Positions 47,351 through 58,458 of a DNA stretch of 64,000 nucleotides are shown piece by piece (within the stretch, counting starts at the first letter, position 1; every line of letters starts with the position of its first letter). The DNA comes from Kwoniella bestiolae CBS 10118 (taxonomy: Eukaryota > Basidiomycota > Tremellomycetes > Tremellales > Cryptococcaceae): contig NC_089243.1 in the NCBI RefSeq assembly GCF_000512585.2, forward strand, positions 1,488,001 to 1,552,000, given 5' to 3'. Under the pieces are notes generated by a model, which was not told where the DNA came from, made no database searches, and saw only the letters and a list, made by a program, of their open reading frames with translations. Made by a program: the position numbers and the translations under genes.

Positions 47351-47713
47351 ATGATGTCATGGATACTCTGGAAGATAGGTACTGTGGTAGACTCAATCAG
47401 AAGTTATCTGTTGGAGGGTGTCTTCATTCACTCAGAGGATCCTTTGGGCGGTACGCCAGGAGTTGACCTTGGACCGAACGTACCTCACGTCAGCTTCATC
47501 ACCCAGTCATTGGGAGAAGGGATCAGGACGGTATTAGTCAAGTTAGCCTTGGGTGCACAGATCGACGACCACGACAACATTGCGTCCGGAAAGAAGGAGA
47601 AGATCTGGAGTGATCCTGGGAAAGAGTATATGTTTTGTGACAAACAATCGGGATCGAGGGCAGAGGAGGGGAGAAAGGGTGGAATGAGAGAGGGTTTCAA
47701 TACAGCGAATTGA
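47351..47713 (+). CDS. Unrecognised 120-aa ORF in the element core
   Basis: An open frame from MMSWILWKIGTVVDSIRSYL through LEGVFIHSEDPLGGTPGVDL, GPNVPHVSFITQSLGEGIRT and VLVKLALGAQIDDHDNI to REGFNTAN. It looks more protein-like than the opposite strand, with mixed hydrophobic and charged stretches and no low complexity, but has no motif I know. It begins 67 nt after the inner left repeat. The minus strand is also open over part of this stretch, so the coding strand is not certain. Possible decayed gene or captured exon. Confidence 0.3.
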   Translation: MMSWILWKIGTVVDSIRSYLLEGVFIHSEDPLGGTPGVDLGPNVPHVSFITQSLGEGIRTVLVKLALGAQIDDHDNIASGKKEKIWSDPGKEYMFCDKQSGSRAEEGRKGGMREGFNTAN

Positions 47714-47892
47714 ACCCTTTGGATAGGAAGAGAAAGGACCAAGCGATGGGCTGGTGAACTGAGCTGACTCACGCGACAGGTAGGAGAGAAAATAACAACA
47801 GGAAGCGACATATAAATGTTTACATTCATCGGAGGCAATGTGATGCGGTGTATGAGATGTGTTGTGATGACTCGAGTCTGTCATACGCACAC

Positions 47893-47990
47893 TTTCGAAG
47901 TACATTCTGGATCCATTACGAGCACATGCGATGTAAATCCCTAATTTCCCTAGCTCTGCGGTAGCGGTCCCCACATTAACTCCCCTATGA
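47893..47990 (-). other. Exon-like stretch on the minus strand near the element centre
   Basis: A short open stretch with an acceptor-like TTTCATAG upstream reads GVNVGTATAELGKLGIYIAC, then ARNGSRMYFES, and stops at GTGCGT. No continuous gene could be built from it and its neighbours. Confidence 0.25.
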
Positions 47991-48251
47991 AACCAATTCC
48001 AAGTTCTACAGAAATTGAAAGTCGAGTACAGACACATACGAGCATTACTGGTCCCCACGTTGTTTGCTCAACGGTGTTGCTCATTCCCCCCCTTCCTACT
48101 TCATGAATTCACGCCATCTCCTTCCCCTGTTGATTGCAGAGGTCCCTCAGCTCACTCCACTTCACAGGTAGAGTACATCTGATCTTGCTGAGCCATGACA
48201 AAGGTCGGTGGCGAAAGTATGTTCGAGGGACGTTACGTAATCTCGCACGCA

Positions 48252-48288
48252 TTGTGGCGCGTACAAAAACGCGTACAAAAATGCGTAC
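48252..48288 (-). repeat. Inner inverted repeat, right copy
   Basis: Reverse complement of 47,248-47,284: TTGTGGCGCGTACAAAAAC followed by GCGTACAAAAATGCGTAC. Thirty-six of 37 positions agree. Confidence 0.85.
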
Positions 48289-48768
48289 ATCAGATCATAC
48301 ACTTGGACGTACATTTGACCACCAGTCTCTCACTTGAGATGCATAAATACCCTCCCCCCCCTGAGTTCTTTTTCTATCTTTCATTTCCCTTCCGTATTTA
48401 TCACCAATTTATATTCGATGGGGTAAATTACTATCATACCTTCCTTTCAACGCTTGACCGCCACCTCGCTTGGGATTAGGTCTGTGCCGATGGTGAGTAC
48501 GCTTCGCCTCTTCTTCTCCCATAGTTCTCACCTCATTCTTCAGAATTTTAACTCATGGTTCTTCTTCGGCCACCCAGTATTCAAGGGGATGATCCGCTGA
48601 TTGACAGAGGATCGATCATGACACCTTTGAACTGGCCCCTCGTCCAACATGACCAACCAACATCGTAACTCGTCATGTCGGTACCTGATGAATGGTGAGT
48701 GACAGCTGTTCGCCATCTCCTATTCTTCAATTCCCACGTCCAATTCTCTCTTGCCACCCCCAATAAAG

Positions 48769-49155
48769 TGGTGTCACCTGCTAATCTGATCCAGTCTACT
48801 GATCCACACCAAAGGGTACTACTAATTTCACCACTAAGTGCGGGTGAGACCGTTCCGCCTACTTCGACCTCGATGATTGGTTTCATCAGGTGAGTAGTGG
48901 TATTCTACCTTCTTATCTTGATTATCTCGACTCAACTCTACCTGTTTTCAAGAGCGGATATAGCTGACATCGTAAATTTTTTGGATAGAACGCTGCCACG
49001 TGATTTCGACATTCCCGTCATACTCGTCGGTACCGGGTCACTCGGCACGCTCTTCTCACCAACGCCAAAGTATTCTTTGTCAACTTACGCCGCCGCTGCC
49101 GAGATCCTCGATGTTATTGCTGTTTCGGTTATAAAGATGAGTTGGCTCCATGCTG
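48769..49155 (+). CDS. Two-exon gene-like fragment next to the right outer repeat
   Basis: Exon-like 48,769-48,889 reads VVSPANLIQSTDPHQRVLLI, then SPLSAGETVPPTSTSMIGFI, and ends at GTGAGT. Exon-like 48,989-49,155 begins after TGGATAG and continues in frame: RTLPRDFDIPVILVGTGSLG, then TLFSPTPKYSLSTYAAAAEI, then LDVIAVSVIKMSWLHAG. The 99-nt intron between has branch-like GCTGACAT. Upstream at about 48,580-48,670 a further open stretch reads IQGDDPLIDRGSIMTPLNWP. Frame and splice signals look real, but no start or stop in a full gene was found. The 3' end runs straight into the outer repeat. I do not recognise the family. Confidence 0.35.
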
Positions 49156-49163
49156 GTGTGTAT

Positions 49164-49309
49164 CGACCACGTGCAATCCACGATGGCTACATTTTACCCG
49201 CATCCACCGAATGGGGCCAAGTGCGAGCGAGCGGAGCGAGCGAGCACCGAATATACGAGTCACTGCGAGTGAGCGGAGCGAGGGAGCAGTGGCGATTAGG
49301 GTCAAGGTT
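49164..49309 (-). repeat. Outer inverted repeat, right copy
   Basis: Reverse complement of 46,305-46,424 with a longer spacer. It includes CCACGATGGCTACATTTTA (49,178-49,196) and the 36-nt core at 49,222-49,257. A second, partial copy of the GCGAG(T/C)GAGCGGAGCGAG word at 49,265-49,287 is present only on this side, followed by TAGGGTCAAGGTT. Confidence 0.85.
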
Positions 49310-49367
49310 ATAGTAGTAGCTTGGTCAAGGGTAGATGGTAGCAGTAGCTGACTGATATGATCGATAG

Positions 49368-50012
49368 CTTCGACGTCATCACGGATACTATCGTCGTTTA
49401 TCATCACCATCGACAAGTGAGTGGTACATCCAAGCTTGAAGCTTGAGGCTGTGACCGTAGTAGCTGATCGGTATCAGTAGTAGCTTTGATGCCATCACGA
49501 TAATCGTTGATATCGTTACTGTTGACTGGTGAGTACTAGGGTCAAGCTAAGTAGTAGCAGCTTAGTAGTAGTAGCTTAGTGATAGTAGCTTAGTAGTGGT
49601 AGATCAGTAGTTGTAGCTAAGTAGTTCTAGCTTAGTGATAGTAGCTCAGTAGTAGTACTTTAGTAGTAGTGGTAGTAGTAGCTTAATAGTAGCTTAGTGG
49701 TAGTGGTAGCTTGGTTGCGGTAGTAGCTGACCGATGTCCTCAATAGCTTCGACGTCATCACCATCCTCGACTATATCGTTACCATCGACGAGTGAGTAGA
49801 AACATCATGCGCAGTTAGTAGGCTAGTAATAGCTGACCTCAAACATCGACAGCTTCGATACGATCACGGATACTAGGGTCGTTACTATTGTTGAGTGAGT
49901 GGTACAGTCTAAGTGTAGGTAATGGTATCATGGTGGTGGTATTAGCTGACCGATATCAATAGTAGCTTCGACGTCACCACGACATCATCGTCGTTGTCTT
50001 TACCATTGACGA
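49368..50012 (+). repeat. Five tandem splice-like cassettes in GTA-rich DNA
   Basis: Copies at 49,368-49,416, 49,484-49,528, 49,747-49,791, 49,853-49,894 and 49,966-50,012. Each is preceded by GCTGAC or GCTGAT, then 13-15 nt ending in AG, and begins CTTCGACGTCATCAC or close to it. Each ends near ACCATCGACGA and is followed at once by GTGAGT. Lengths are 49, 45, 45, 42 and 47 nt. Between copies lie runs of TAGTAGTAGCTTAGTAG and the word TAGGGTCAAGC. Confidence 0.75.
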
Positions 50013-50455
50013 GTGAGTATTAGGGTCAAGCGATAGGTTGGTCAAGCATAGTAAAAAGTGGTGATAGGTAAGATCTAGCTTGGGGGGTTAGTAGTCTGTG
50101 GTGCACTACCTGACTCGATAGTCTGTTAGTGAGAGTAGTGATATAGCAATAATAGTATGCACATAGAAGTAGCTTAGGTGGTACCACCACCAAGTGAATA
50201 GTCTCTCCATAGCTATGGATACTATCCCTGATGCCATCATTTTCACTGCGTATACCATCATCCTCTCGTTGATGGATCATGGTTATCAGTACATTTGCCC
50301 CTCGCACCCACGATCACGACGAATCACAATGCATTTGATATGGTTTTTCTTTAGTCCATTTATATAACTACGAAAACTAGATATCTGATCTGGAGGGAAG
50401 AATGGATATTGGTGATGTTACAAGTATGAATATTGACGAGCGAAAACCAACTCCC

Positions 50456-53400
50456 CTATTGCCCCTCCTCGGCCTTTGCAAAAGCCATCTCATTGATCAT
50501 CTCAATCTCCTTCTTGTGCGCATTCTTGTTACCCGTAGCAACCGACGAGGAAGGTTTCCTACCCGCATAGATGGGCACTTTACCAGCGTGGTGCTCGGTC
50601 TGCTTGAGCGCAGTGATCAATCGAGGTTGCACGTACGTCCATGCACCGTTGTTCAGGGGCTACATGCAATGTTAGCACATGTCACCTCCTTTTAAAGTAG
50701 TTTACTCACCTCCTCCTGGGCCCAGACGACATCGGCGTTGGGGTATTTATCGAGATGAGGAGTCAACAGGTCATAGGGCAACGGCGAGAGCTGCTCCAAC
50801 CTTGAGATGGCAACATCGTTGATCCCTTTATCCTCACGCTCCTTGAGCAGCTGGAAGTAGACCTGACCGGTACACAGGATATGTCGTCGGATCTTCTCGG
50901 GCTCGACCAGGTTCTCCGGGTGGGGTTCGGGCAGGTATCGTTGGAAGACGCTTTCGCCGGTCATCTCTTCAAGCGACGATCGGGCGAGCGGGTGTCTCAG
51001 CAGCGATTTCGAGAAGAACACGACCAGCTAAGCACATCATTAGTACTCGCACCATATCCCGTGCTAATCGACTCACCGGCTTCCTGAAATCCCTCTTGAT
51101 TTGCCTCCTCAACACGTGGAAGTAGTTTGCGGGGGTGCTACGTCACCGTCAGCACACAATATCACCAAGTAGGGTGGACTAACTCACGTCGGGTAGACAA
51201 TCTGCATGTTACAGTCCTGGTGCTGCCTATCCAACTTCTCCGCCGAAGGGTAGATCCTCGGCTCGTCGTCACACAACTGCAAGAACCTCTCGATCCTTCC
51301 CGAAGAGTGCTCCGGACCCTGACCGTCGTACCCGTGAGGCAACGAAAGCACCAACCCGGTCCTCTGCAGCCACTTCCTCTCACCCGACGCCAGGAACTGA
51401 TCGATGATGCACTGAGCGTTGTTGGCGAAATCACCAAACTGGGCTTCCCAGATGGTCAGACTGTTGGGCGAGACGAGCGAGTATCCCAGCTCGAATCCTA
51501 AAGTACCAAACTCGGACAGGTGCGAGTTGCAGACGGTGAACGAACCTTGCTCGCTCGACAAGTGCTTCAACGCCACATAGGTCTGCTCGTTCTCTTGATC
51601 GTGGACCACGGCGTGTCGTTGTGAAAACGTACCTCGCTCGACATCTTGACCGGAGATCCTGACATGGGTACCTTCAAGACACAACGCACCAAACGCGAGA
51701 GCCTCGGCGGTAGACCAGTCGATGTTTTTACCGTCCGCAACCGACCTCCCCCTCGTCGCGATAATCCTAGCCAGGTTCTTGTGCGGAGTGAAACCCTCAG
51801 GGAACGACGAGATGTTCTCTCCAATCTTCTTCAGCGTCTCCTCTTCGGTACCAGTAGGCAAGTGAGGCAAGACGTTCTCGGCCAATTCTTTGGGCGTGGG
51901 GAAACCTTCCCAAGACGACGAGAGCCATTCCCTGGGCGACGGCTTGTAATCCTTGGACCCATCATAAGCCTTCTCCAGCATGCCCCACACCCACTGCCTG
52001 TGCTCGTCAATCTCCTTCTCGGTGAATGTTCCTTCCTTGATCAACTTATCCGTGTAGATCGACAAGACCGTAGGTTGTTTCTGGATCGCCTTGTACATCT
52101 TGGGCTGGGTGAATGAAGGCTGGTCCGTCTCGTTGTGACCGTATCTTCTGTAACAGACGATATCCACCACTACATCCTTCTTGAACTTGGCTCTCCAGTC
52201 GGCAGCCAAAGTACACACATAGTTGACGGCCTCGACATCATCACCGTTGACGTGGAAGATGGGCGCGTCGATTGACTTGGCGATATCGGATGGGTAAGGG
52301 GTGGATCGGGCGAATCTAGGGTCGGTGGTGAACCCGATCTGGTTGTTGACGATCAGGTGAACGGTACCGCCCGTACCGTAATTGGGGAGACCTTGCATAC
52401 CGGTGGTCTCGTAGACCACACCTTGACCGGCGAAAGCGGCGTCACCGTGGAGAAGCACACCCATGGCGGAATCACCGGTCCCTTCGTCGCCCTCGAAATG
52501 CTGGATCGCCCGGGTCTTTCCGAGCACCACTGGGTCTTCGGCTTCCAAATGCGATGGGTTGGCGACGAGTGAGAGCGAAACCTTCTTTCCCGAGGGAGTA
52601 GGTCGGACATAGTTCGCACCCAAGTGGTATTTCACATCACCACCACCGGTATCGTCTTTGTCGGTATTGGCAAACTCGTTCAAGATCGCTTCGATGGGTT
52701 TCCTAATGACATTACCGAGCACATTGAGTCGACCTCTGTGGGGCATACCCATGACAATCGACTTGACACCCTCGTCGACCGACCGATCGATCAACGCCTT
52801 CATACCGGGGATCAACGATTCACACCCTTCTAAACCAAACCTCTTCTCGTTGGGGTACTTTGACGCGATAAACTTCTCGAACAATTCCGACCACATTAAC
52901 CTATCAAGGATCATCCTCTTTTCTTCGGTGGAGTAGTTCCATTGCACGGGGATCTCGACTCGCTCCCTCAACCAATCACATTGTCCTCGGTCGACAATAT
53001 GGACGTATTGTATACCGACGTGTGTGCCTAAGTATGGTGTTAGCTCAATCCTTTCACTCGCTCCACTCACAGTACATCCTCTTCAACTCCTCGATGATCT
53101 GACCGAGAGTGAGTTTATCCCCATCCACTGATCCCTGGAATCGAGGCAGGATACCGTCGCTCAACTTGAACTCCTTCTTCATATCCGCCTCGGTCCAGCC
53201 ATAGTAATCCAACTTCAACTCGGGAGGGACACGGGTATCGAGATCGGCGTCGGAGATGTGGAGAGGGTCGAGGTTGGCGATGTGGTGTCCTCGCACTTGA
53301 TACGCTCGGATAAGGAGTTGGACCTACACAATCAGCTCTTGCTTTCGAAGACTTAACCCACCTTGAGATAATCCGTGACATCACCGCTTCCCTCGACGCT

Positions 53401-53789
53401 CATCTTGGGACTACCATCAGCGGCAGTAGGTACCGAGCTCGCCGCACCGATGAATCCAGGTGGTGGGGTATAAGCAGAAGATGAAGGGAGACCTTTGTCG
53501 AGTCCTGAAAAGTAGACGGCCCATGAAGCGTGAACCGCTTTAGGGTCTTGCTTCCAAAGTCGGTACATCCTGTAAAGTCAATCAGCCTTTATCCTTCCTT
53601 TCCCCCCACACACACTCACTCCTCGGTGTAGTAGGTGTTACCACCGTTCGCGAACAGATCATTCTTGCTTGGAGCTTGAGCTTCCGTCGCATACGTTCGT
53701 TTCTGCAGGACCAAAGGTCTAACCCCGGCGAACGACCTGGCGGCGGCACTGCGGCTCAGATGTATGTTTTTCGGTATTGTTCGTATCAT
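50456..53789 (-). CDS. KGD1: 2-oxoglutarate dehydrogenase E1 component, mitochondrial
   Basis: TCA-cycle enzyme that decarboxylates 2-oxoglutarate with thiamine diphosphate. Start MIRTIPKNIHLSRSAAARSF is a basic mitochondrial presequence. The mature chain includes LFANGGNTYYTEEMYRLWKQ, LLIRAYQVRGHHIANLDPL, THVGIQYVHIVDRGQCDWLR, KRFGLEGCESLIPGMKALID, MGMPHRGRLNVLGNVI, the ThDP motif GDAAFAGQGVVYET with VNNQIGFTTDPR, YRRYGHNETDQPSFTQP, RGTFSQRHAVVHDQ, LPHGYDGQGPEHSSGRIERF, and near the end LNNGAWTYVQPRL. It ends AFAKAEEGQ. Length (about 1,000 aa) is normal and nearly all of it lies in a few long exons, unlike most genes here. The reading frame continues upstream of the ATG without a better start. 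Confidence 0.96.
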
Positions 53790-55262
53790 GTTGGTGTACG
53801 ACGATAGATGAGTATCGTCTAGGTGGGTATGTGGTCTGTTGAATGAAGAGGCAACAAGTGTATTGTTCGAGTGAAAAGACTCGCCAGTTGTCATCGTCAC
53901 CAACTCCAGCCAATGCATGGTCTCAACTTTGAATTGTTTGGGCGGGGTGACGGATGTATTTCATGTCACGTGACTCCACTTTCTACCCGTTTTTCGGACA
54001 GATGACCGATGTACAGTGACCAGGTGATCCAGTGCCGCGGGTACTCTTGAGTTTAAGCGGAATTGCCGGGATCATCTTTAAAATATTCAACGTCATGACG
54101 GAAAAGGGAAAACATCCTCTGGACAGATGGGATGCGCGGACATGCGCGCAGGTACATAGCTACTACTTGCGGGACGATTCTGCCACGGGAAAGCGTAGCA
54201 GTGTATAACTCCAAAGCATGCCTCTGCCAAAGGACGTCACGCGACCAATTCCTTGTGGCTCTGTACGACTACATCGTATGTGGCATAGAACACGACGCTA
54301 CCGACAAAGCAAGCCTGGTCGTCTAGTCGTCGATACCTCGTTTATCCACCACAGGTCCTATGATAGAGTATCTAGCTTGCCTCGCGTTCAACGTGACAGT
54401 ATAAGCAGGTTCATTTTCCTCTTGTACTTCGCTCTCGACGACGGTTGTCACTACTGACAGCATCACTACGCTGGTAAACGTTTTCAGACATTCTCCCACA
54501 GAGCTGACACAGTCATGATTATACCATGCTATTCCAACATCCACAAAAATGTTACAAAAACTACAACACCCGGGATTCCCAAGTGGTCCCCCACCTTGGT
54601 ACTAACCGAGCGATACCCAGGATGGCTTCGCAGAGCGGACGGGATGCGGCATTTTCTAGGTTCTATGGTCGTAGATGAAAAATGGGGAAACAATACAAAT
54701 ATATACCATCACAATTGTGAGGATGTGAGACGTTTGACAGCTGACATGCTAGAGATGATTTGACCCTTGCGAAAACAGATCAGGACCTCTGAATGGGACG
54801 AGTCACCGAGAGAACGTTTCAACCTTGACCAGTCCATCAAAGATAGCGGAGAATTGCAGAGAGGAACGACATTGATCTCTCAGCATTCATGTTGACCACA
54901 TGAGTGTTACGACTGTAGAAACAATACTGTATACTCTCCCGCAACCTTTGAGCGGTGTCTCTGCATGTATAGAGATCATGGCCTGACCCCCCTTCATGTA
55001 GGTCTCCACAAGACAAAGGAGATCAGATTCGCAAAAATTGTTGGCACGGGTTAGCGGACTTGTATCGATCTCCGCTTTCGGCACATTTCGGTTTGAGCGT
55101 TTGAGCGTTTGATTTCTGAAATCTCGAAAATATCAATCTGCAGGTCAAAGTGGATCACATCTCGAATCATTGACCTACATAGCTACGTATCAAAACACAG
55201 CTCATCTATCCACCTCTTGAAGGCGCTCCACGGCAAGCTGCAAGTCTGCAGATAACCCCAAG
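53790..55262. promoter_or_regulatory. Divergent intergenic region between two mitochondrial genes
   Basis: 1.47 kb between OGDH and the SLS1-like gene. A 10-bp palindrome GTCACGTGAC sits at 53,965-53,974, about 180 bp before the OGDH start. Short plus-strand frames near 54,130-54,760 have no protein-like features. No RNA gene was recognised. Confidence 0.45.
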
Positions 55263-58237
55263 ATGCTATCACTCCGTTCCGCCCGACAATCGGCCTATCG
55301 CCTCAGTCGGACGACCTCCCTCCTCCCGCTTGACATCCACTTCCCCCATGCCGAATCCAGCTCAGCCCCCTCACGGCGTCACGCCTCTTCGGCACCCTCG
55401 GAAGGGACCCCGGGTGTGAAGATCGCACCAACTCATGACGAGTCGGTGCACGCCATGAAGAAAGAGCGAAAGCAGTCCAAGGCCAATCCCCGACTTAGGA
55501 AACAGGCTCTGGCGAATGCACGGAGATTGAACGAAGCCATTAGGTCGGAAAAGTCGTCCTCTTCGCCTCCCCAGGTATCTCGACCCCCCACAGATGCTGG
55601 TCAAGCAGACTCGGAAGATCCATCTTCGTCCTTCTGGTCTGACCTCCTTTCCCGACCGTCAACCACCACCGACCCCAGTTCCCCCTCCCCGACATTGGAA
55701 GATCTAATGGCGAAGAAACCCGTCAGACCCCCGCCTGACCCTTGGCACCCTAAATATCGAAAGCTGTACCAAAAATTGACGGAAGACTTGGACCATGCCT
55801 TTGTGCTCAAGCAGTTAAAATCGTTTTGCCAGCAGTTGGGTCTATACACCCGTGTTAGCACGACCAAAGTTTCGTGTATCAAGAAGATCCTGAAAGCTTG
55901 GGGGTGGGTCGAGCCGAAAGATAAGGACCCGGATGTCAAGAAGCCTTATGGTGGGTTCATTCACACTTTATAGCCGTGTCAAGCTGGATTTGGACTGACG
56001 TGACTTTGCCATAGTGTACGACCTCCCTCCGGCCGAACTGTTCTTATTCCTCCGAGAGACCGATCTGATTCACGAAATGACTAAAGGATATTATCGGATG
56101 GATCTAGCAGTCGTACCAGCCCATGAAGCTCCCCAAACTCCCTTTGGAAATCTTGTGTCGGGAGATGAAAATAGGATGGTCCTGGTTGCTATGGGGAAAG
56201 TTGAACCTCTGGTGAAACTCACCAATCTCATACAGGAGCGGAAGAAGGTGGGTTGACAGTCGCAAAATCATGAGCTGACTCGGTGTATAGGCCATCCAAA
56301 CCATCGAGTTTTCCGCTCAAGAGATCAACGGCTTGAGCGCTCCTGTAGGTCTACTGCAGACCGTTTCGAATGCTACAGGAGCGTATGTCGAGCCGCTCTC
56401 GGGGGATAAAGTGAGTTGAGGGACAATCTATACTTGAGATCGTGCTAATACCATGCTTGGTAGTACCGCATCACAGCCATGTCAACCGAAGCTGCAGAGG
56501 ATGCCAAGAGATTACTAGCAATGGCTTCGTTGAGGGTACGTATACCATACTTCTATTCCAACAACATGCTGATGGTCCAAAACAGATCAACTCACTACCC
56601 TCCCATCGATCACTCGACGTACTACTCCCCACACCTAGACACTTCCAAACCCAACCCCTGAGATTATCGTTATACCCCTTCATACCCTCCACGTCCGAAT
56701 CATTACCATGGTCAATATCGTCAGATACCAACTCCCAAGCTTTATTCAGATTACGCAAAGTCACCGAGTGGAATTCCAAACCCGCCATAAGGGAGATAGA
56801 CCACAAGAATGAGAAGCTGTATCTGGCAAATTACATGAACCTTGCCCCATCCAACGTGGACGAAGCCAGTCCAGAGGGGGAGAAGGAATTCCGGAATCTC
56901 ATTCAGGGGTTGACCGCTAAAAATGGGAAAAAGAGGTTAAAGGTGATCTTTGGGAATATGGTGTTCCCCAAACAAGGCAGATTATCGATATTCGATAATC
57001 CCTTGCCTGGACAATGGCCCGTCGAAACGCTGAGACACTGGATATCGAGATCGTCCGACGAGGGGAGGAAACCAATCTTCACGCCGAGGTGAGTTCCAAT
57101 TTTCGTCTGTCTATTCTTTACGACTTGTGTTAATGTGATATACTAGCTTGACACACTCTGCGATCCAATTTCCATTCACATCTGCTCAAACAACCGAGAT
57201 TCGCAGGATCAGATATAGGTCATTATGCTCCTCACCTGCGGCCGAATCCCGGTTCGTAGAATTCACTTATACCAAACCTACCGCCACGCAAGATAACTGG
57301 CAGGATCGGCTGGGGGCGATGCTGGACGATTTGGAGAAGCAGATCGGGCTGGAGGACGGGGTTGTACCTACTGTCAAGTCGGGGTCATCTGTAGCAGAGG
57401 AAGAAGCACAAAGCCCTGTAGACTCCCTCAAGTCCGAGTCACCCGAGGGTCAAGGGGTGTCAACTTCTATACTCGAACAGAAAGGGGAGGATGAACCAAC
57501 AGCCCTATCAACGGAGGTAACAACTCAAGGAGGAGAGAATGGAGGAGACGTGCCATTCGACGCTGTCTTTGGAGTCATCAGAGAATCGGACCTCTTCATA
57601 CCCGATCGGTGAGTGGTTTGTCTTTGAGCCCACTGGACATCGGTATTGATGACATTTCAATAGACCAAACGACGCAAGGATCGTATCAACATCCACCGTC
57701 TCCCTCCCATCTTCCAAGATCCCCGAACCCATCTCGGAGCTGTTCAACCAATACCCCAACCAAGAGAAGACGTCTCTCAAACTCACATCGCCACCTTCGA
57801 GGGTGATGATCAAAGATGAAGAGTATCTCTTGGAGTACGACGAGAAAGTGGAGATTACAGAGGAAGTCCAGGAGATCGAAGTGGGAGGTAATACTTTGAG
57901 ACTTTGCAAGAGGAGCTGTAAAGTTGTGGAGAATGGTCTGGACGATCTGAGTCCCCTGGTTTACTCCGAGGTGAGTTTGCTCTCCTTCTTCGATCTGACT
58001 CATTTCGTGATACATGTCATGCTGATGTTGATCACGATGCAGCTCGAATGCGGGTCAAACTCTGATGGTACCCTCCCTACAGAATTTTACAGAGAATTGG
58101 CATATATGACTAGAGATGTGGGACCTGATGCCGGTGCGCTGAAACGGGGTAATATACTGAGTGGGCTGGGGATGGGGGTGGGTGGTGAGGCGGGATCATC
58201 GATATGGGGTGGTAGTGGTGGGGTCCGTTCTAGGTGA
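55263..58237 (+). CDS. SLS1-like mitochondrial protein
   Basis: The start MLSLRSARQSAYRLSRTTSL is a mitochondrial presequence. A Ser/Pro-rich, basic segment follows, then a helical part HAFVLKQLKSFCQQLGLYTR with KVSCIKKILKAWGWVEPK, resembling the N-terminal domain of Sls1 family proteins. KH-like segments come next: RMVLVAMGKVEPLVKLTNLI and GDKYRITAMSTEAAEDAKRL. The C-terminal half includes KLYLANYMNL, KRLKVIFGNMVFPKQGR and IQFPFTSAQTTEIRRIRYRS, ending LGMGVGGEAGSSIWGGSG. About nine exons. Sls1 is a mitochondrial inner membrane protein that couples mitochondrial transcription to translation. The family call is from overall order, not a strong motif. It is divergent from another mitochondrial gene. 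Confidence 0.5.
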
Positions 58238-58458
58238 TACCCTATTCAGAGATCTCACGATGGACAGTAGAAGTGTGGAAGATTCAGTAGTTTGGATCTT
58301 GGTTCATTACGTGTGGAGGTTTGCATCTTGCATATGGTCTGTCTTGCATATCATGTGTCTTGTATTCTGGTATTACTCTGCAAGGGTATGAAATGCATGG
58401 AATGGGTCATGATATAGCGTAGCACACGTTAGATTCGTCATAAAGTGATAAAAACACA

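Larger units (their letters stand above)
45716..50455. mobile_element. Palindromic repeat block, probable mobile or rearranged element
   Basis: A gene-poor 4.7-kb interval between TRS31 and OGDH. It has CTA-rich DNA on the left (about 45,850-46,300) and the complementary GTA-rich DNA on the right (about 49,310-50,170), an outer inverted repeat (46,305-46,424 and 49,164-49,309), and an inner inverted repeat (47,248-47,284 and 48,252-48,288). The whole block therefore reads as nested, imperfect palindromes centred near 47,770. No transposase motif was recognised in the core, and no target-site duplication could be fixed because both edges fade into low-complexity DNA. The bounds given are the flanking stop codons, not element ends. 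Confidence 0.6.

Noticed and set aside
48897..49313. Single 138-codon plus-strand ORF across the right outer repeat
   Set aside because: The 5' part is better explained as an intron (GTGAGT to GGATAG) and the 3' part is repeat DNA; only the middle (48,989-49,155) is kept as exon-like.
52353..52833. ORFs in other frames of the OGDH gene
   Set aside because: Shadows of a strongly codon-biased coding exon.
54132..54763. Overlapping plus-strand ORFs in the OGDH-SLS1 gap
   Set aside because: No domain-like sequence, no conserved splice pattern, and the region works better as a shared promoter.
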